Shown one piece after another: positions 22,094 to 35,314 of a stretch of DNA of 64,000 nt; position 1 is the first letter of the stretch; each line of letters opens with the position of its first letter. Origin of the DNA: Euptelea pleiosperma (lineage: Eukaryota > Streptophyta > Magnoliopsida > Ranunculales > Eupteleaceae); contig CM068547.1 of NCBI GenBank assembly GCA_035048495.1, positions 21,583,913 to 21,647,912 of the forward strand, read 5' to 3'. Under the pieces are notes generated by a model, which was not told the DNA's origin, did not search any database, and saw only the letters and a list, made by a program, of their open reading frames with translations. Both the position numbers and the translations under genes were made by a program.

Positions 22094-25000
22094 TGAAAGA
22101 AGGGGTTTTCCGCGTCGTCAATTCGGAAACCCTAACTTCAATAATATTTGTAAAATCCGATTATCTGCAAAATGTAACTTGTATAGCAGTACGTGTCGGA
22201 TGTCGATCCGCACTCGGTGTGAGTTAGCACAATAAGGAATTAAACTGACAAATAATATACAGAGAGAAATGAGAATGGTGGAATAGATGAGAAGGGCGAG
22301 TCGATTTAAAAACAACATTCATTTGAGATTCAGAACACCAAAATATCAAAAACAACTTCATTAATCATCAAAGAGTACGTACATAAATCAAAATAACAGA
22401 AATAAAGAAAGCATGTAAGAAAGCATGTAAAGGGATGAGAGATGAAGAGGTAAGGGAAAGAAACGTCCATTGAAATCTGAGAGCTAAGGGCGCTACCGAT
22501 CAAGAAGAGGATCGTCCAAGACTTCGATTAATGCTTCAATCAAGAGAAGGGCTTTGACAGAGAAGCATCCCATGACCTTTGGAGCTAAGAGCGCTACCGA
22601 TCAAGAAGAGGACCGTCCAAATTTCATGGAATGCTACTCAATCGAGAGAAGGGGTAAGGGAAAGAAACGTCCATTGAAATCTCAGAGCTAAGGGCGCTAC
22701 CGATCAAGAAGAGGATCGTCCAAGACTCCGATGAATGCTTTAATCGTGAAGAAGGGTTTTGACAGAGAAGCATCCCATGACCTTTGGAGCTAAGGGCGCT
22801 ACCGATCAAGAAGAGGACCGTCCAAATTTCATGGAATGCTGCTCAATCATGGAATCCACATCGACTCTTACCGGCCGACAAGGTAGATGTGAATTGGCTA
22901 ATGTACTATAATGTGCCCTAAAAAGCTCACCTTTTCACTCGCCGAAAGGAGTCGGCCAAGTGAATAGGCGATCGGCCTGAGAATGTAGTGAGAGGATCTA
23001 GAGAGAGAAAATAGACTTAGAGAGAAAAATCTTACTCTAGAGAGAGAACATGGGATTAGGGATGTCACATCCCTTCCATGTCATCTAGAGAGAGAAAGTG
23101 AGAGAAACTAGGTAGAGAGAGAAAGTCACTAACTCTAGAGAGAGAAAGTGAGGATTTGGACACAGGTTTAGGGATGAGACGTCCCTTCTATGTCCATTAG
23201 AGAAAGAAAGAGAGAAAATGAAATGTAGAGAGAGAAACTAGGATTTTTAGAGAGATAGGAGAAATCCTAGAGAGAGAAAGTAAGAGAAGAGAGAGAAACC
23301 ATTACCTTTGGTTACTTACCTCGGGAGGCGATGGAGAAGAAGATCGGACTGCAATGATTGGCCAAGAATGGCCCATGTGAGCGGGCACAGCCATGTGTGG
23401 TGCTTGCATGGTACACTCGGGCTTGGTCGACCATGTGAGCATGAAAGAGGTGGTTTGGCCAAAGGGAATGCATGGTTGATGGATGAGGCCAGCAATGGTG
23501 GCTTGGCCGAGAAGGAGGTGGCTGGAGCAAGGAGAAGATGACGGTGGTGGTCTGGCTGTTGAATGAAGCTGCTACACAAGCATAGGAGCTGCTGGCGTGG
23601 TTCTCCGGTGGGGAGAAGTTGAAGGAGGAACAAGATCCGACCTGCTAGTTGTAGGTCAAGGAGGCCAAACGTGGAAGAGGTGCTGCAGGTTGAAATGGTG
23701 GAGATGCACTGTTGAAAGAGAAGGGAGGAGCAGATGTTGCACCGTTGAAAGAGAAGGGAGGAGCAGATGTTGCACCAGAGGAGCAACCAATTGATGGGGT
23801 TCGTGAAGGTGAGAAGAGAGGAGGAGCATGCCCTGTTTATTTACCGAAGTTCGACCATGGAGGAGAAGTTGACCGCCCCTGGCAGGTCCAACACAGTGGT
23901 AGCAGGTGTTGATGGTGGTAAGTGAAGGTGCTACAGCAATAAGAACTATGTGGTTCTTGTGAGATGGTAGCACGCAGGGCGTTGAAGGTGGCTGGCTAGT
24001 TGTTGTGACTGGCCGGAGTTGCAGGTGGCCGGAAAGAAGATGATGGTGAAAGGAATTGAGTATTGGCAGACCGTGCAAAGGAGAGGGGAGAACCAGGTGA
24101 GGCCGGAGAAGGAGGAGGGTTGCACAGCATGGAAGAGGCCGAACAACAAGTTGCTGTTTGAGTTTCAAGTCTGCGCGACCCTCAGTCCGTGAGAATCATG
24201 ACTGAGGAAGAGGAGAAGACAGTGGAAGGAGCTGACCGTGAACTGCAAAACCGTTAGGAAGAATTCACCGTTCTGGTCCAATGAGCATATCTCCCAAGAA
24301 GATGGAGTCCACGGCGGTTCAGCAGGCGTTTGCTCTAAGAACGCTGTTCAGTGCAGCTAAGGGTTGCTGTGCAACTAGCAAGGAAAGAAGAACCAGGCGG
24401 TGGTGGAAGGAGACTAGAGAGAAGGTGCAGGTCTGACCGTTGCAGGTTGCTAACGGTGATGGTGCTGGTTCGCCGGCTGGAGAGGATGGAGTTGCATCCA
24501 AACTCCACACGGTGGTTGCTGGTGTGGCTACAATGGACAAGGATGCTGCTAGTGCAAACCTACCGGTGGGTTGTAGGGCAGCAAGCTGAGAGGATGAGCA
24601 GGGCTTGCTTGAAAGAGGTGGAAGAGATGGGATCCGACCGGAGTTGTAGGTCTGCAACTCCGATAATGGAGGTTGGAGCAGCAACGTGGTGGCTCCCATG
24701 GAAGCCATCGATTATCAAACAATGGAGAATGGGGAGATGCAGATCTGCATGTAGCCATCGGTGATGGTTCTTGGCACGCCTGGAGAAGAAAGTGGCTGGA
24801 GTGGAGGAGGATGTGAAGGAAAAGGAAGAGGGGAGGAGAATGGTAGCAGCTAACGTGGAGGAGCGAGATATTGAGAGGGAGTCGTAGGTGAGATAGATTT
24901 AGAGAGATGTGAGAGGTTAGTTAGAGAACGTGGGGGAGATAGTTGAGAGATTAGAGGGATGAGATGGGAGATTCGTGGAATGAAGAGAGAGAAATGGTCA

Positions 25001-25995
25001 AGGAAGACCAATTCTCTCACATTCATGATGTGGGCTAAAAAGGCCATGGGCCCTTCTATTTGAAGTGAAACCTTGGCCCACTTTATTCAAGTGAGGCCTT
25101 GGTCATATAAGTTTGGCTTTGGGCCTCTATGGGGTCACATGGGTTATTGAGAAAGTGGATGGCCTAGATAGGAGAACGTTAGATCTAGAGAGATCCAACG
25201 GTCTATTAGCAGATCCAATGGTCCAGTGGATGATCTAACGGTGGAAAAGCTATGGGAGATGTGATAGAGCTAGAGGAGAGAAGATCAAAGGTTAGATGAT
25301 GGAGATCGGAGGGTTAGGATGATCGATCTGAGGATCGGGGCAGTCGATCTGAGGATCGGATGGGGGATATGATGATCTAATGGTAGGATGATATGATCTA
25401 AGGGTTAGATGCTAGGGTCTAGAGAGATGGAGATAAAATTAGGAGAGAGAATTAGGAGAGATGAGAGAGAAAATAACACAAAATAAAAAGAAAAGAGCTG
25501 GCGAAGGGTCTTGAACCCTGATCTTCAATGTAATCTTTCGTCAGCTTCACCAATTACGTAAGCCGTTATTTTATGTCAGTTGAGTGCGGCTTTTAATCAC
25601 TTTGGTCCGTCTCTCGATCTTTAGGTTTGCCTCTCTCTTGAATCTTTATCTGGCTCTCTGATCCTCTGACTTGACCCGTACTTGGCCTGTATCTTCTAGT
25701 CATAGCATGATGGCTCTTTAAGCTTTGATAGTAGGCTTCTATGATTGATCGCCTGATCGGGTTTCCTACAATAACGAAAAGTGCGTAATGAGACTTAATC
25801 GAAACGGCTTCATATCTAGACTTCCAAAAATGCGTTTAAAGCATGCAAATATACCATTTCTTCCAGAAAAGTGTATTCTACGTAATGAAAGAGACTCTTC
25901 CATAGAAAAGTGTATAAATAGGGAAGTTTAACATAGGAGAGTGTGATAACGCTAAAGGATAATGGCTTAAAATAAGCACTTTTAAGTGAATATCA
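22094..25995 (-). repeat. 3' LTR of the non-coding Athila derivative
   Basis: 3,902 bp, nearly identical by eye to the other LTR. The two ends resemble the 2.75-kb Athila LTR, but the middle differs: a ~195-bp tandem repeat at 22450-22850, multiple AGAGAGAAA tracts and only one weak CCGGAGTTG palindrome (24639-24664). The reading frames in it (for example 23656-24168) are Leu/His/Pro-rich, lack any domain and are not called as genes. Confidence 0.88.
22450..22850. repeat. ~195-bp tandem repeat within the 3.9-kb LTR
   Basis: Two head-to-tail units, each with two half-units sharing GCTAAGGGCGCTACCGATCA and AAGAAGAGGA(C/T)CGTCC. The same array is in the other LTR at 30370-30770. Confidence 0.85.
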
Positions 25996-26008
25996 CAACC
26001 CCCAACCA
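25996..26008 (-). other. polypurine tract (PPT), non-coding derivative
   Basis: TGGTTGGGGGTTG on the minus strand, immediately before the LTR start TGATATTC. It would prime plus-strand synthesis. Confidence 0.8.
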
Positions 26009-28000
26009 GCATATTGCCAATCCTTGGCAATTAGTGCGAAATAAATGAGCTTAAAAGGGCTCTGCACATGCTGCACACTTTTTCATATTAGCTCAAGGAT
26101 AACACCGTTCGTCAAATTATCGTATGGATGCAAAAATAGTTACAAGCTAGCAGATAGTTAGGAAGTTTTGACAAGACTACAGATTGATAATCATGACCTA
26201 GAATAGTCAGACTCGACGTGTGTGTGTGGTCAACATTATCATCATCCGACAGTGAAGAGTTCCAAATCACCTAAGAGATTGTATGCCTTGACCTCAATTC
26301 TCACTTGTAAAACACTCAGAAATTATCACTCGTCAGTGGTTTTATTTCTTTTCTCTCAATTTATATGTGAGGAGACATATTGAATAAAACAAATATCTCA
26401 CATATGTATTGTTTAAAGGAAGGACATTTTTAACAGAAGAAGATCTCATGAAAGGAATATCATTTTACTTGGGAACGTTAGATCAAACTCAATAGCTTCT
26501 CTTCCTCCATTCTCTACATTAATGATCGTGCTATCCTAGAATCAAGTAGGACTTTCATAGGTTGTAACAAGGCTTAGGTCAGGTGTAGAAAAATAAGGGG
26601 ATACAGGATTTCAAAGCTTCTAAGAGGATATCTCGATTTTCTTATATTTTCCTGTGGGTATAGCACCATTATCTGTTTCTTTCCCTTCTTTTGTATTTTT
26701 TCTATTTTTCTCGATATTTTTGAGACTGCTCATTTTCATCTTCAGCTCTTTCTATACTTTCTTTTCATATTTTCTTTTCATCTTGAACCACTTTCCTTTT
26801 CTTTGATTTTTCTTGACTTTTCTTTTCATGGTATACCCATATCAATCATTTCTCTATCCTTCTCAGAAGTAGGGTCGCGAGTCACACTTCGTAACTGGAT
26901 TGGGTTATAGGTTAATGGGTTTTAACAAGGAAAGGCTTTTTATAAAGGCTCAGAAGGGTTTCAAACGGTAGAGATTTAAGGTAAACTAGAAAGGCTGAAA
27001 GGTTTAAAAAGATGGCCTAAATCATTTTCTAGGGTTTGCACTCTCATGTAACATGTTATGAAAAGATATAAAAAAGGTTCTGTCGTAATAATCCAATTTT
27101 GATGTCGTTCCGAGATCCATGATCAATACAAAGGATAATGAGATCTCTCAACAAATATTGCGGACATGAAGAAATAGTGAGTCATCTTGTGACTCAGAAT
27201 TGTAGTATAACCCTCTGAAATGATGAAAAGCTCGAAAGCGCACTGGGTTAGGTCTCCACAAATATTCTTCTAGGATCTTTAGAGATTCTAAACTTAGGAT
27301 GACTCTGATGATGAATGTGTACAATTTGTGCCAAATCTGAGTTTTTCTAAGTTTTCAAATCTACTATAGTCACTCTTGACTTGACTTGACTCAAAGCTAG
27401 CATGTAACACGGAAAATGTCATCCTTTATAAAACGATTTCATGGATATTTCCAGCTAATAAAAGTTAGGGTATTTGACACATTTTGAAAGTTCTAGAAAA
27501 CATTGAAAATCATCGGAAAACACCCAGAAACACAATTATTTTTTTTTTTATTTTTTTTATTTTTTTTATTTTTTATTTATTTATTTATTTTTTTTTGGAA
27601 TTTTATCAAAATGAAAACATGAGTTTTGATAAATACCCACCCCCAACCAAAATATAGCACCGTCCTCGGTGCTCATGACTGGGACAAAAAAAAATGATGA
27701 AATATCGATAATGATGCAAGGAGTTTAGGGAGGATGTTACCAATTGGGCATGAAATGAAACTTTAAGTACCAGATGATTTTCTGTATTGAAGGTACTTGC
27801 ATGAAAGATAGATATAGCAAATATGCATGCGACTCATGTAACTACGAATACCGGAATTGCCTTTCCGAAAGCGCTAAGTTTTACGTCTTCAGCCAGACAT
27901 GACGGGAGTGATAAGCACCCCCAACCATGTTGAAGCACAGGGAGACTGAATGAATCATCAGTTATCTAGCTCATCAGTTGGAGCAATAACGCTTCCATTC
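26009..28000 (-). other. 3' non-coding internal block of the derivative
   Basis: Collinear with 35315-37200 of the Athila element, sharing for example GTTGCCAATCCTTGGCAATT in both. No open frame of interest. It holds a long T/A tract at 27535-27600 and two more GGTTGGGGG motifs at 27640-27648 and 27918-27926. Confidence 0.75.
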
Positions 28001-28260
28001 GAGCTAACCAAACCCAGCAGTAGTACGGGTAGGTTCTTTTTCAGTAGAGACTGAGAGGTTTCTCTGACCGTGGTTAACAGAGCCGCAAACTCTGAAAGAG
28101 GAGCGGGTATGGGATTGCAGTAGCGGTTCTCTCATCAGTAAGAGACCTAGCAAAGGGAATCTCTGACCATGGTTAGCAGAGCCGAAGACACAATGTGTAT
28201 CGGGGATGGATTTTGTGGAGCAGACTCCAGTGGGGTTTACAGTAAGCACCCCTATCCAAG
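28001..28260. other. block unique to the derivative, with internal duplication
   Basis: Stands where gag-pol would be. Two ~50-bp direct copies contain CTCTGACCRTGGTTARCAGAG (about 28058 and 28162), each with a CTCTG/CAGAG hairpin. An 81-codon minus-strand frame crosses it but looks like a by-product of the repeat. Confidence 0.5.
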
Positions 28261-29891
28261 ATTATGGTGTTGAAGATCGAAAGACTCTCATTCGAATCAA
28301 ACGATGTGGCAGTTGAAACCATAGAAATAAGCCATAGAATCGTTTACAAGGAGACACTGGAAGAGTGATCCTAAATGATGCACATAGAGCAAGCAAGATA
28401 ATCCTATGTCTAAAACAAATCAGTATAAGTTTGAGGATTTATCTTGTTAACCGCCGGACTAACTTTGTCGCTCTTGGGTTCTCTCTGGGATACACTCTTC
28501 AAAGCAAATGCTTCAGTACTAACTCAAATTGATCGCAAGATAATCCGAAGTCTAGACAGACGTGCGGCACATTGGCTGACTTAAGTACGCCCCAGACTAA
28601 CCGGATTTGTCAAGCAATGGAGATGAGTGTTCCATTAGTATAAGCTAGGGTTGGTTTGTGTTCCTAACCCAACAAATAAGCAAACCAACAAAGAACCAGG
28701 GAAGCCACTGGTGAACTCGGTATACTTGAGTAGTAGGGACCTTTGGGTGTGTTAGACAACAGGGACCCACGCTCGTGGACTTATTCGACCTGGGATGGAT
28801 GGAAAGACTACGTGAAGGGGTGTCCTAGAACACCGATCTATTTTGGCTCTAGCTCTTGATTCTTTTTATTCGAGTGGATCTTGGGGATCAAAATCAGCTG
28901 GAATGATGAGGTGGGTGATGAAATCCCACCAGTTGCAAGTTAGAGCTGGGTCTGCTCAATTAGGGTTCATTAATTAACGGCCACATCCACGCAGTGCGAA
29001 TAAGTTTATGCAAAAAAACAAATAGACATGCGGCATTATAATCACCCAATTGCACAGTATCGCACTCAAGGCGAGGGAAGGGACTTACCTCCCGTGGGCC
29101 ACGCCACGGGGTCTCCTCTTCGGGGTAGGGAGGGGTATCTTCATGGGCTTGGGCCCGATTCCTCCGTAGTGAGCTTTCGATCCCTACCCGCATTTAGAAT
29201 TGCAATCCTGCATACGAATTAGTATACGATATGGGTCTAGGGTGTGGGAATATTTTTCTTGGAATGCCCCTGCCTTGTGTGGGTAAGCAATCAATCAATC
29301 AATAAGGCAAAGTAAATTGGAAAGTTACTATTTATGAGAGTTGACTAAACAACTATCAACCCCCTAATAGACCTTTCCAATTTATTGTTTCTCCAAGTTA
29401 GGAAAATTCTCTAAAATTAGTAGTTTCCTAAATCTGAAAACTTGCTAAAATTAGGGTTTCTTCCCGTGTTGGAAACCTTCCAAAAAGGGGACCTTTCACA
29501 TCTAGAAATCCTCTAAAAATAAGAATTTCTAAGTATGGAATTTCGTCCAATTCGAAATTTTTCCAAATAAGCTCGATTCCAATGAAATTTCCCAAGAATG
29601 GAAACCTTGCAAAGAAGGAAACTTTCCGATTTGGAAAGCATCCAAAAATGCAATCTTCCCATATGCGAATATCCTAAAATGTGCAGAAATGGAAACTAGC
29701 ATTTTCAATTTTTTAATTTTTTGTGAGTTAGGCACTCAATCAAGGGTTTCTAAAACCCTCGAACACACATCTAGATATGGTAATAATCAAGGTGTCCGAT
29801 TACAACTTTGCACCCGGCCTTCTGAGGCATAATAAAATAATACTAAAAATCTGCAAATAGAAAGTTTCCAAATGTCTGGATCTTTCCATTT
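28261..29891 (-). other. 5' leader of the non-coding derivative
   Basis: Collinear with the Athila leader at 43477-45100, starting near CCTAAATGATGCACA. It includes the hairpin and splice donor at 29083-29110. No long reading frame. Confidence 0.65.
29083..29110 (-). promoter_or_regulatory. leader hairpin plus consensus splice donor
   Basis: On the minus strand, a 7-bp stem CCCGTGG/CCACGGG with a 6-nt loop (29091-29110) is followed directly by AG|GTAAGT (donor GT at 29088-29087). The same arrangement is in the Athila leader at 44241-44265. Confidence 0.55.
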
Positions 29892-30029
29892 TCGTTGTCT
29901 TCATTCCTTTATGCATTCCTGTACACCAAGCGGCAACGGCGCCATTTGAAAGTAGGGTTCTCGTCGTCTTTATTCCTTTATGCGTTCCTGTACACTCCCC
30001 GGCAACGGCGCCATTTGAAAGAAGGGGTT
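29892..30029 (-). repeat. tandem duplication of the PBS region
   Basis: Two ~69-bp units (29892-29960 and 29961-30029) each contain a CGGCAACGGCGCCATTTGAA core. The inner unit ends in TGAAAGTAGGG, like the 2.75-kb LTR family. The outer one runs into the actual LTR, TGAAAGAAGGGG. Confidence 0.85.
29996..30013 (-). other. primer-binding site (PBS) of the non-coding derivative
   Basis: TGGCGCCGTTGCCGGGGA on the minus strand, two nucleotides after the LTR. This is the common Athila/Tat-type site, assigned in the literature to a tRNA-Asp 3' end. I have not checked it against a tRNA set. Confidence 0.8.
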
Positions 30030-32548
30030 TTCCGCGTCGTCAATTCGGAAACCCTAACTTCAACAATATTTGTAAAATCCGATTATCTGCAAAATGTAAC
30101 TTGTATAGCAGTACGTGTCGGATGTCGATCCGCACTCGGTGTGAGTTAGCACAATAAGGAATTAAACTGACAAATAATATACAGAGAGAAATGAGAATGG
30201 TGGAATAGATGAGAAGGGCGAGTCGATTTAAAAACAACATTCATTTGAGATTCAGAACACCAAAATATCAAAAACAACTTCATTAATCATCAAAGAGTAC
30301 GTACATAAATCAAAATAACAGAAATAAAGAAAGCATGTAAGAAAGCATGTAAAGGGATGAGAGATGAAGAGGTAAGGGAAAGAAACGTCCATTGAAATCT
30401 GAGAGCTAAGGGCGCTACCGATCAAGAAGAGGATCGTCCAAGACTTCGATTAATGCTTCAATCAAGAGAAGGGTTTTGACAGAGAAGCATCCCATGACCT
30501 TTGGAGCTAAGGGCACTACCGATCAAGAAGAGGACCGTCCAAATTTCATGGAATGCTACTCAATCGAGAGAAGGGGTAAGGGAAAGAAACGTCCATTGAA
30601 ATCTCAGAGCTAAGGGCGCTACAGATCAAGAAGAGGATCGTCCAAGACTCCGATGAATGCTTTAATCGTGAAGAAGGGTTTTGACAGAGAAGCATCCCAT
30701 GACCTTTGGAGCTAAGGGCGCTACCGATCAAGAAGAGGACCGTCCAAATTTCATGGAATGCTGCTCAATCATGGAATCCACATCGACTCTTACAGGCCGA
30801 CAAGGTAGATGTGAATTGGCTAATGTACTATAATGTGCCCTAAAAAGCTCACCTTTTCACTCGCCGAAAGGAGTCGGCCAAGTGAATAGGCGATCGGCCT
30901 GAGAATGTAGTGAGAGGATCTAGAGAGAGAAAATAGACTTAGAGAGAAAAATCTCACTCTAGAGAGAGAACATGGGATTAGGGATGTCACATCCCTTCCA
31001 TGTCATCTAGAGAGAGAAAGTGAGAGAAACTAGGTAGAGAGAGAAAGTCACTAACTCTAGAGAGAGAAAGTGAGGGTTTGGACACAGGTTTAGGGATGAG
31101 ACGTCCCTTCGATGTCCATTAGAGAAAGAAAGAGAGAAAATGAAATGTAGAGAGAGAAACTAGGATTTTTAGAGAGATAGGAGAAATCCTAGAGAGAGAA
31201 AGTAAGAGAAGAGAGAGAAACCATTACCTTTGGTTACTTACCTCGGGAGGCGATGGAGAAGAAGATCGGACTGCAATGATTGGCCAAGAATGGCCCATGT
31301 GAGCGGGCACAGCCATGTGTGGTGCTTGCATGGTACACTCGGGCTTGGTCGACCATGTGAGCATGAAGGAGGTGGTTTGGCCAAAGGGAATGCATGGTTG
31401 ATGGATGAGGCCAGCAATGGTGGCTTGGCCGAGAAGGAGGTGGCTGGAGTAAGGAGAAGATGACGGTGGTGGTCTGGCTGTTGCATGAAGCTGCTACACA
31501 AGCATAGGAGCTGCTGGCGTGGTTCTTCGGTGGGGAGAAGTTGAAGGAGGAACAAGATCTGACCTGCTAGTTGTAGGTCAAGGAGGCCAAACGTGGAAGA
31601 AGTGCTGCAGGTTGAAATGGTGGAGATGCACCATTGAAAGAGAAGGGAGGAGCAGATGTTGCACCGTTGAAAGAGAAGGGAAGAGCAGATGTTGCACTAG
31701 AGGAGCAACCAATTGATGGGGTTCGTGAAGGTGAGAAGAGAGGAGGAGCATGCCCTGTTTATTTACCGAAGTTCGACCATGGAGGAGAAGTTGACCGCCC
31801 CTGGCAGGTCCAACACAGTGGTAGCAGGTGTTGATGGTGGTAAGTGAAGGTGCTACAGCAATAAGAACTATGTGGTTCTTGTGAGATGGTAGCACGCAGG
31901 GCGTTGAAGGTGGCTGGCTAGTTGTTGTGACTGGCCGGAGTTGCAGGTGGCCGGAAAGAAGATGATGGTGAAAGGAATTGAGTATTGGCAGACCGTGCAA
32001 AGGAGAGGGGAGAACCAGGTGAGGCCGGAGAAGGAGGAGGGTTGCACAGCATGGAAGAGGCCGAACAACAAGTTGCTGTTTGAGTTTCAAGTCTGCGCGA
32101 CCCTCAGTCCGTGAGAATCACGACTGAGGAAGAGGAGAAGACAGTGGAAGGAGCTGACCGTGAACTGCAAAACTGTTAGGAAGAATTCACCGTTCTGGTC
32201 CAATGAGCATATCTCCCAAGAAGATGGAGTCCACGGCGGTTCAGCAGGCGTTTGCTCTAAGAACGCTGTTCAGTGCAGCTAAGGGTTGCTGGTTGTGGAG
32301 TTGCAGGGTTGCTGTGCAACTAGCAAGGGAAGAAGAACCAGGCGGTGGTGGAAGGAGACTAGAGAGAAGGTGCAGGTCTGACCGTTGCAGGTTGCTAACG
32401 GTGATGGTGCTGGTTCACCAGCTGGAGAGGATGGAGTTGCATCCAAACTCCACACGGTGGTTGCTGGTGTGGCTACAATGGACAAGGATGCTGCTAGTGC
32501 AAACCTACCGGTGGGTTGTAGGGCAGCAAGCTGAGAGGATGAGCAGGG
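30016..32548 (-). repeat. 5' LTR of the non-coding derivative, first part
   Basis: Same sequence as 22094-24604 apart from scattered differences and a ~22-bp duplication near 32286 (GGTTGTGGAGTTGCAGGGTT). It is interrupted at CAGGG by the Athila element and continues at 47892. Confidence 0.88.
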
Positions 32549-35301
32549 TGAAAGTAGGATTTTTCCGCGTCGTTGATTACGAAAACCCTAACTTCAACAA
32601 GATTTGTAATTTGATCCGATTATCCTGTAAAATTTAGAGATTCTGTATAGGGATTCGTGTCGGATGTCGATCCGCACTCGGGGTTAGTTAGCGCGATTCA
32701 TGAACATGAAATAACGGATTTATCTTAGAAATTGTGAGGGGTGAGAATGGTGAAGCGATTTAAAACAAGATTGCTTGATTTTAGAGAGAGAAATTATCAT
32801 AATCTACCAAAAAAAAAAATACTAATGAAGGAAATCAACCACAACCAACAAAAGTAATTCATCATTTAAAAATCCAAGGTTCTTACAATACTTCGAAATA
32901 AAAAAGTAACAATAACAATGTAAAATAATGAAAGACTGAGCTAGAGAGAAAAACTGAGTTCTAAAGAGAGAAAGTAGAGAGAGAGATGAGAGACTAAAGG
33001 ATGAAAGAGAAAGTGGTAGAGAGAGAAAGTGAAAAGGAAGAGAGAGAAAGTTAGAGAGTGCTCACCTATTTCACACTTACCATGAAGAGTTTGTGGAGGC
33101 ATGCAGCAAGGTTGCGGAGGCAATCGATTAGAAAGTGGGATCGTGGGGATCCAACGGGGAGTACTGTGCAGCAATAGGGAGATGGAAGCTACAGCATCCT
33201 CTCCTCCTTTTTTTTTTTATTTTTTTTGTTCTTTTCCCCTTTTTTTTTAGAGGATAGTTGGGAGGGTTGAAAGGAGAAGAGGTCGAATGGGGGAGGTTGC
33301 AGCTGTGGTGGTTGTGGTGTAGACGGACTGAAGAGGGCGGAGGTGGTGTAGCAACAGCAGGAGGCGGTGATGTGCACCCAGCAGCGTGCGGGTGGCACAA
33401 GAAAGTTGCAGCTGTGGTGGTTGTGGTGTAGACGGACTGAAGAGGGCGGAGGTGGTGCGTTGAGGGACCAACAGGCGGTAACTGCAGGTGGCACTCGTAG
33501 GCGAGGAAGGAAGTGCTGCAGCAGTAGTTGGCGGTGCCCCACCTGCAAGGAGATGTTTAAGGGGAGGAGTCGAACGGCTTCCTCCTCCCTTCTTCTTCCC
33601 TCTTTCTCTCTATTCTCTTTTTTTTTTTTTTTTTTTTGTGAGAAAGAGAGATCTCCAAAGGAACACGTGAGGACCGTTTTTGGGAGAGTGCAAAAGAGAA
33701 GAAGATGGAGAGGGGGAGTGAGGACGGTTTAGAGTTGTTGCTGGTGCTAACAGCAACTGGTGGAGAGATACGTGGACACTTGCTGGTGCGTGCTTGCAAC
33801 ACCGGCAGGGACACTTGCTGGTGCGTGCTTGTAGTGAGGGTGAGGTGCAGATGATGAACCGGCGTGAAGCACAGCAAGATGGGCGGCTGGATGGTGTGGA
33901 GATGGGGGCGGTTCGTGACGTGGTGACCGGAGTTGCAGGCTGCAACTCCGGTGGGCAAGACGTGAAGAAGGAGCAGTGCTGCCCGTGGCAGCAAGATCTG
34001 CTGCACGCAGACGGAGGGGGAGAGCTTTTAGATGGAGGAGAAGAAGAAGAAGAAAGCAGAAGAAAAAGAAGAGAAGAAGATGGCGGCTGGAGTTCTGCAA
34101 CTCCGGCCGGAATGAAGAAGAAGAAGAAGAAGAAGAAGAAGAAGAAGAAGGAGAAGGGAAGAGGAGGAGGAAGAACGGCAGGGGAAGGTTTTGGGGAGAG
34201 AAAGGAAAGGAAAGGAGGGGGATTAGGGTTCGAACGAACCCCTCTCCTTCTCCTTTTAAAGCTCCCTATTTCCATTAATGGAAATAGGGTATTTTTAAAA
34301 TAAAAAAAAATATATATATATATATATATTTTTTTTTTAAGTAAAAACCTACTTTTCTATGGGGAATCTCCCCAATTAGTGGACCCCCCATTTAATTAAA
34401 ATTATTTTGAAATTCGCGGGGTCCACTAACTGGTCGGACAGCGGGTCGATGAAGATGGGCCCGGCTATTGGCCTTCATGGATTGATGATGTCCATCGTCT
34501 CACAAGATGATGTGACAGACAGTCTGATGGCGATCGGATGGATGGTGACTTGATTGGGACTCAGATTGGTAGATCGACGGATCTAGAGAGATCCAACGGT
34601 CCGATTGAAGATCCAAGGGTCCGATGGAAGATCCAACGGTCAGAAAGTTAAGGGAGATGAGATAGAGCCGATGGGCAGGAGTTCTGGGGTTAGGTCAGTA
34701 GATTCGAGGACCGAGAGATGAAGAGAGAGAGAGAATAAGGAGAGATGAGAGAGAAAGTATCAGAAAATAGAGAGAAAAGCACTGGCGGAGGGTCTGGAAC
34801 CCTGGTCTTCACTGTGACCATCCTCACGCTTCTCCAGTAGAGTCGACCATCATTCTTTGCTGACTCATGTGGCTTTAAACGCTTTGGTCCGTCTCTTGGT
34901 CATTGGCTCTCCTACTCTCTTCGTTCTTTGGGCCGGCTTTTTGGTCCTCTTATTCAGCCAATATTTGGCCCATATCTTCTAGTCATAGCATGTGGGCTTG
35001 TTAAGCTTTGATAATGGGCTTTCATGATCGATTTGGGCCCACAAGTCTCAAGAATCGTCCCATCGGGGTTTCCTGCGACAGAAGAAGCGTGTAATGAGAC
35101 TTTATCAGAACGGCTTCATATTTAGACTTCCGAAAATGTGTTTAATGCATGCAAATATACCATTTCGTCCAGAAAAGTGTGTTCTACGCAATAGAAGAGA
35201 CTCTTACATAGAAAAGTAGGTAAATAGAGTATTTTACGTAGGAGAATGCAATAACGCTAAAAGGATAATTGCTCAAAATAAGCACTTTTGAGCGAATATC
35301 A
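32549..35301 (-). repeat. 3' LTR of the Athila element
   Basis: 2,753 bp, TGAAAGTAGG...GAATATCA on the plus strand. It contains the conserved block CGGATGTCGATCCGCACTCG (32660-32690), AGAGAGAAA runs, a (GAA)n tract at 34112-34150, CCGGAGTTGCAG palindromes at 33927-33951 and ~34086, the 26-bp palindrome at 34264-34289, an (AT)n at 34311-34328 and several ATCCAACGGTC repeats near 34590-34640. Confidence 0.92.
34264..34289. repeat. 26-bp palindrome in the Athila 3' LTR
   Basis: Perfect palindrome CCCTATTTCCATT plus its complement. A GGGTTCG/CGAACCC inverted repeat sits about 30 bp away. Confidence 0.9.
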
Positions 35302-35314
35302 CAACCCCCAACCA
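35302..35314 (-). other. polypurine tract (PPT) of the Athila element
   Basis: TGGTTGGGGGTTG on the minus strand, directly abutting the 3' LTR start. Confidence 0.8.

Noticed and set aside
23316..24764. Leu/His/Pro-rich frames (for example 170 codons at 23656-24168), conserved in a second copy at 31578-32090
   Set aside because: The conservation is that of two nearly identical LTRs, not of a protein; no domain and no codon-level signal.
28960..29193. 77-codon minus-strand frame in the leader, partly mirrored near 44162
   Set aside because: Spans the conserved hairpin and donor; the frame is not kept in the Athila copy, so the conservation is at RNA or DNA level.
33128..34303. Frames of up to 221 codons in the Athila LTR, repeated at 45527-46976
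   Set aside because: LTR duplicates rich in T, GAA and AGAGA tracts; the poly-Phe/poly-Lys products are not credible.
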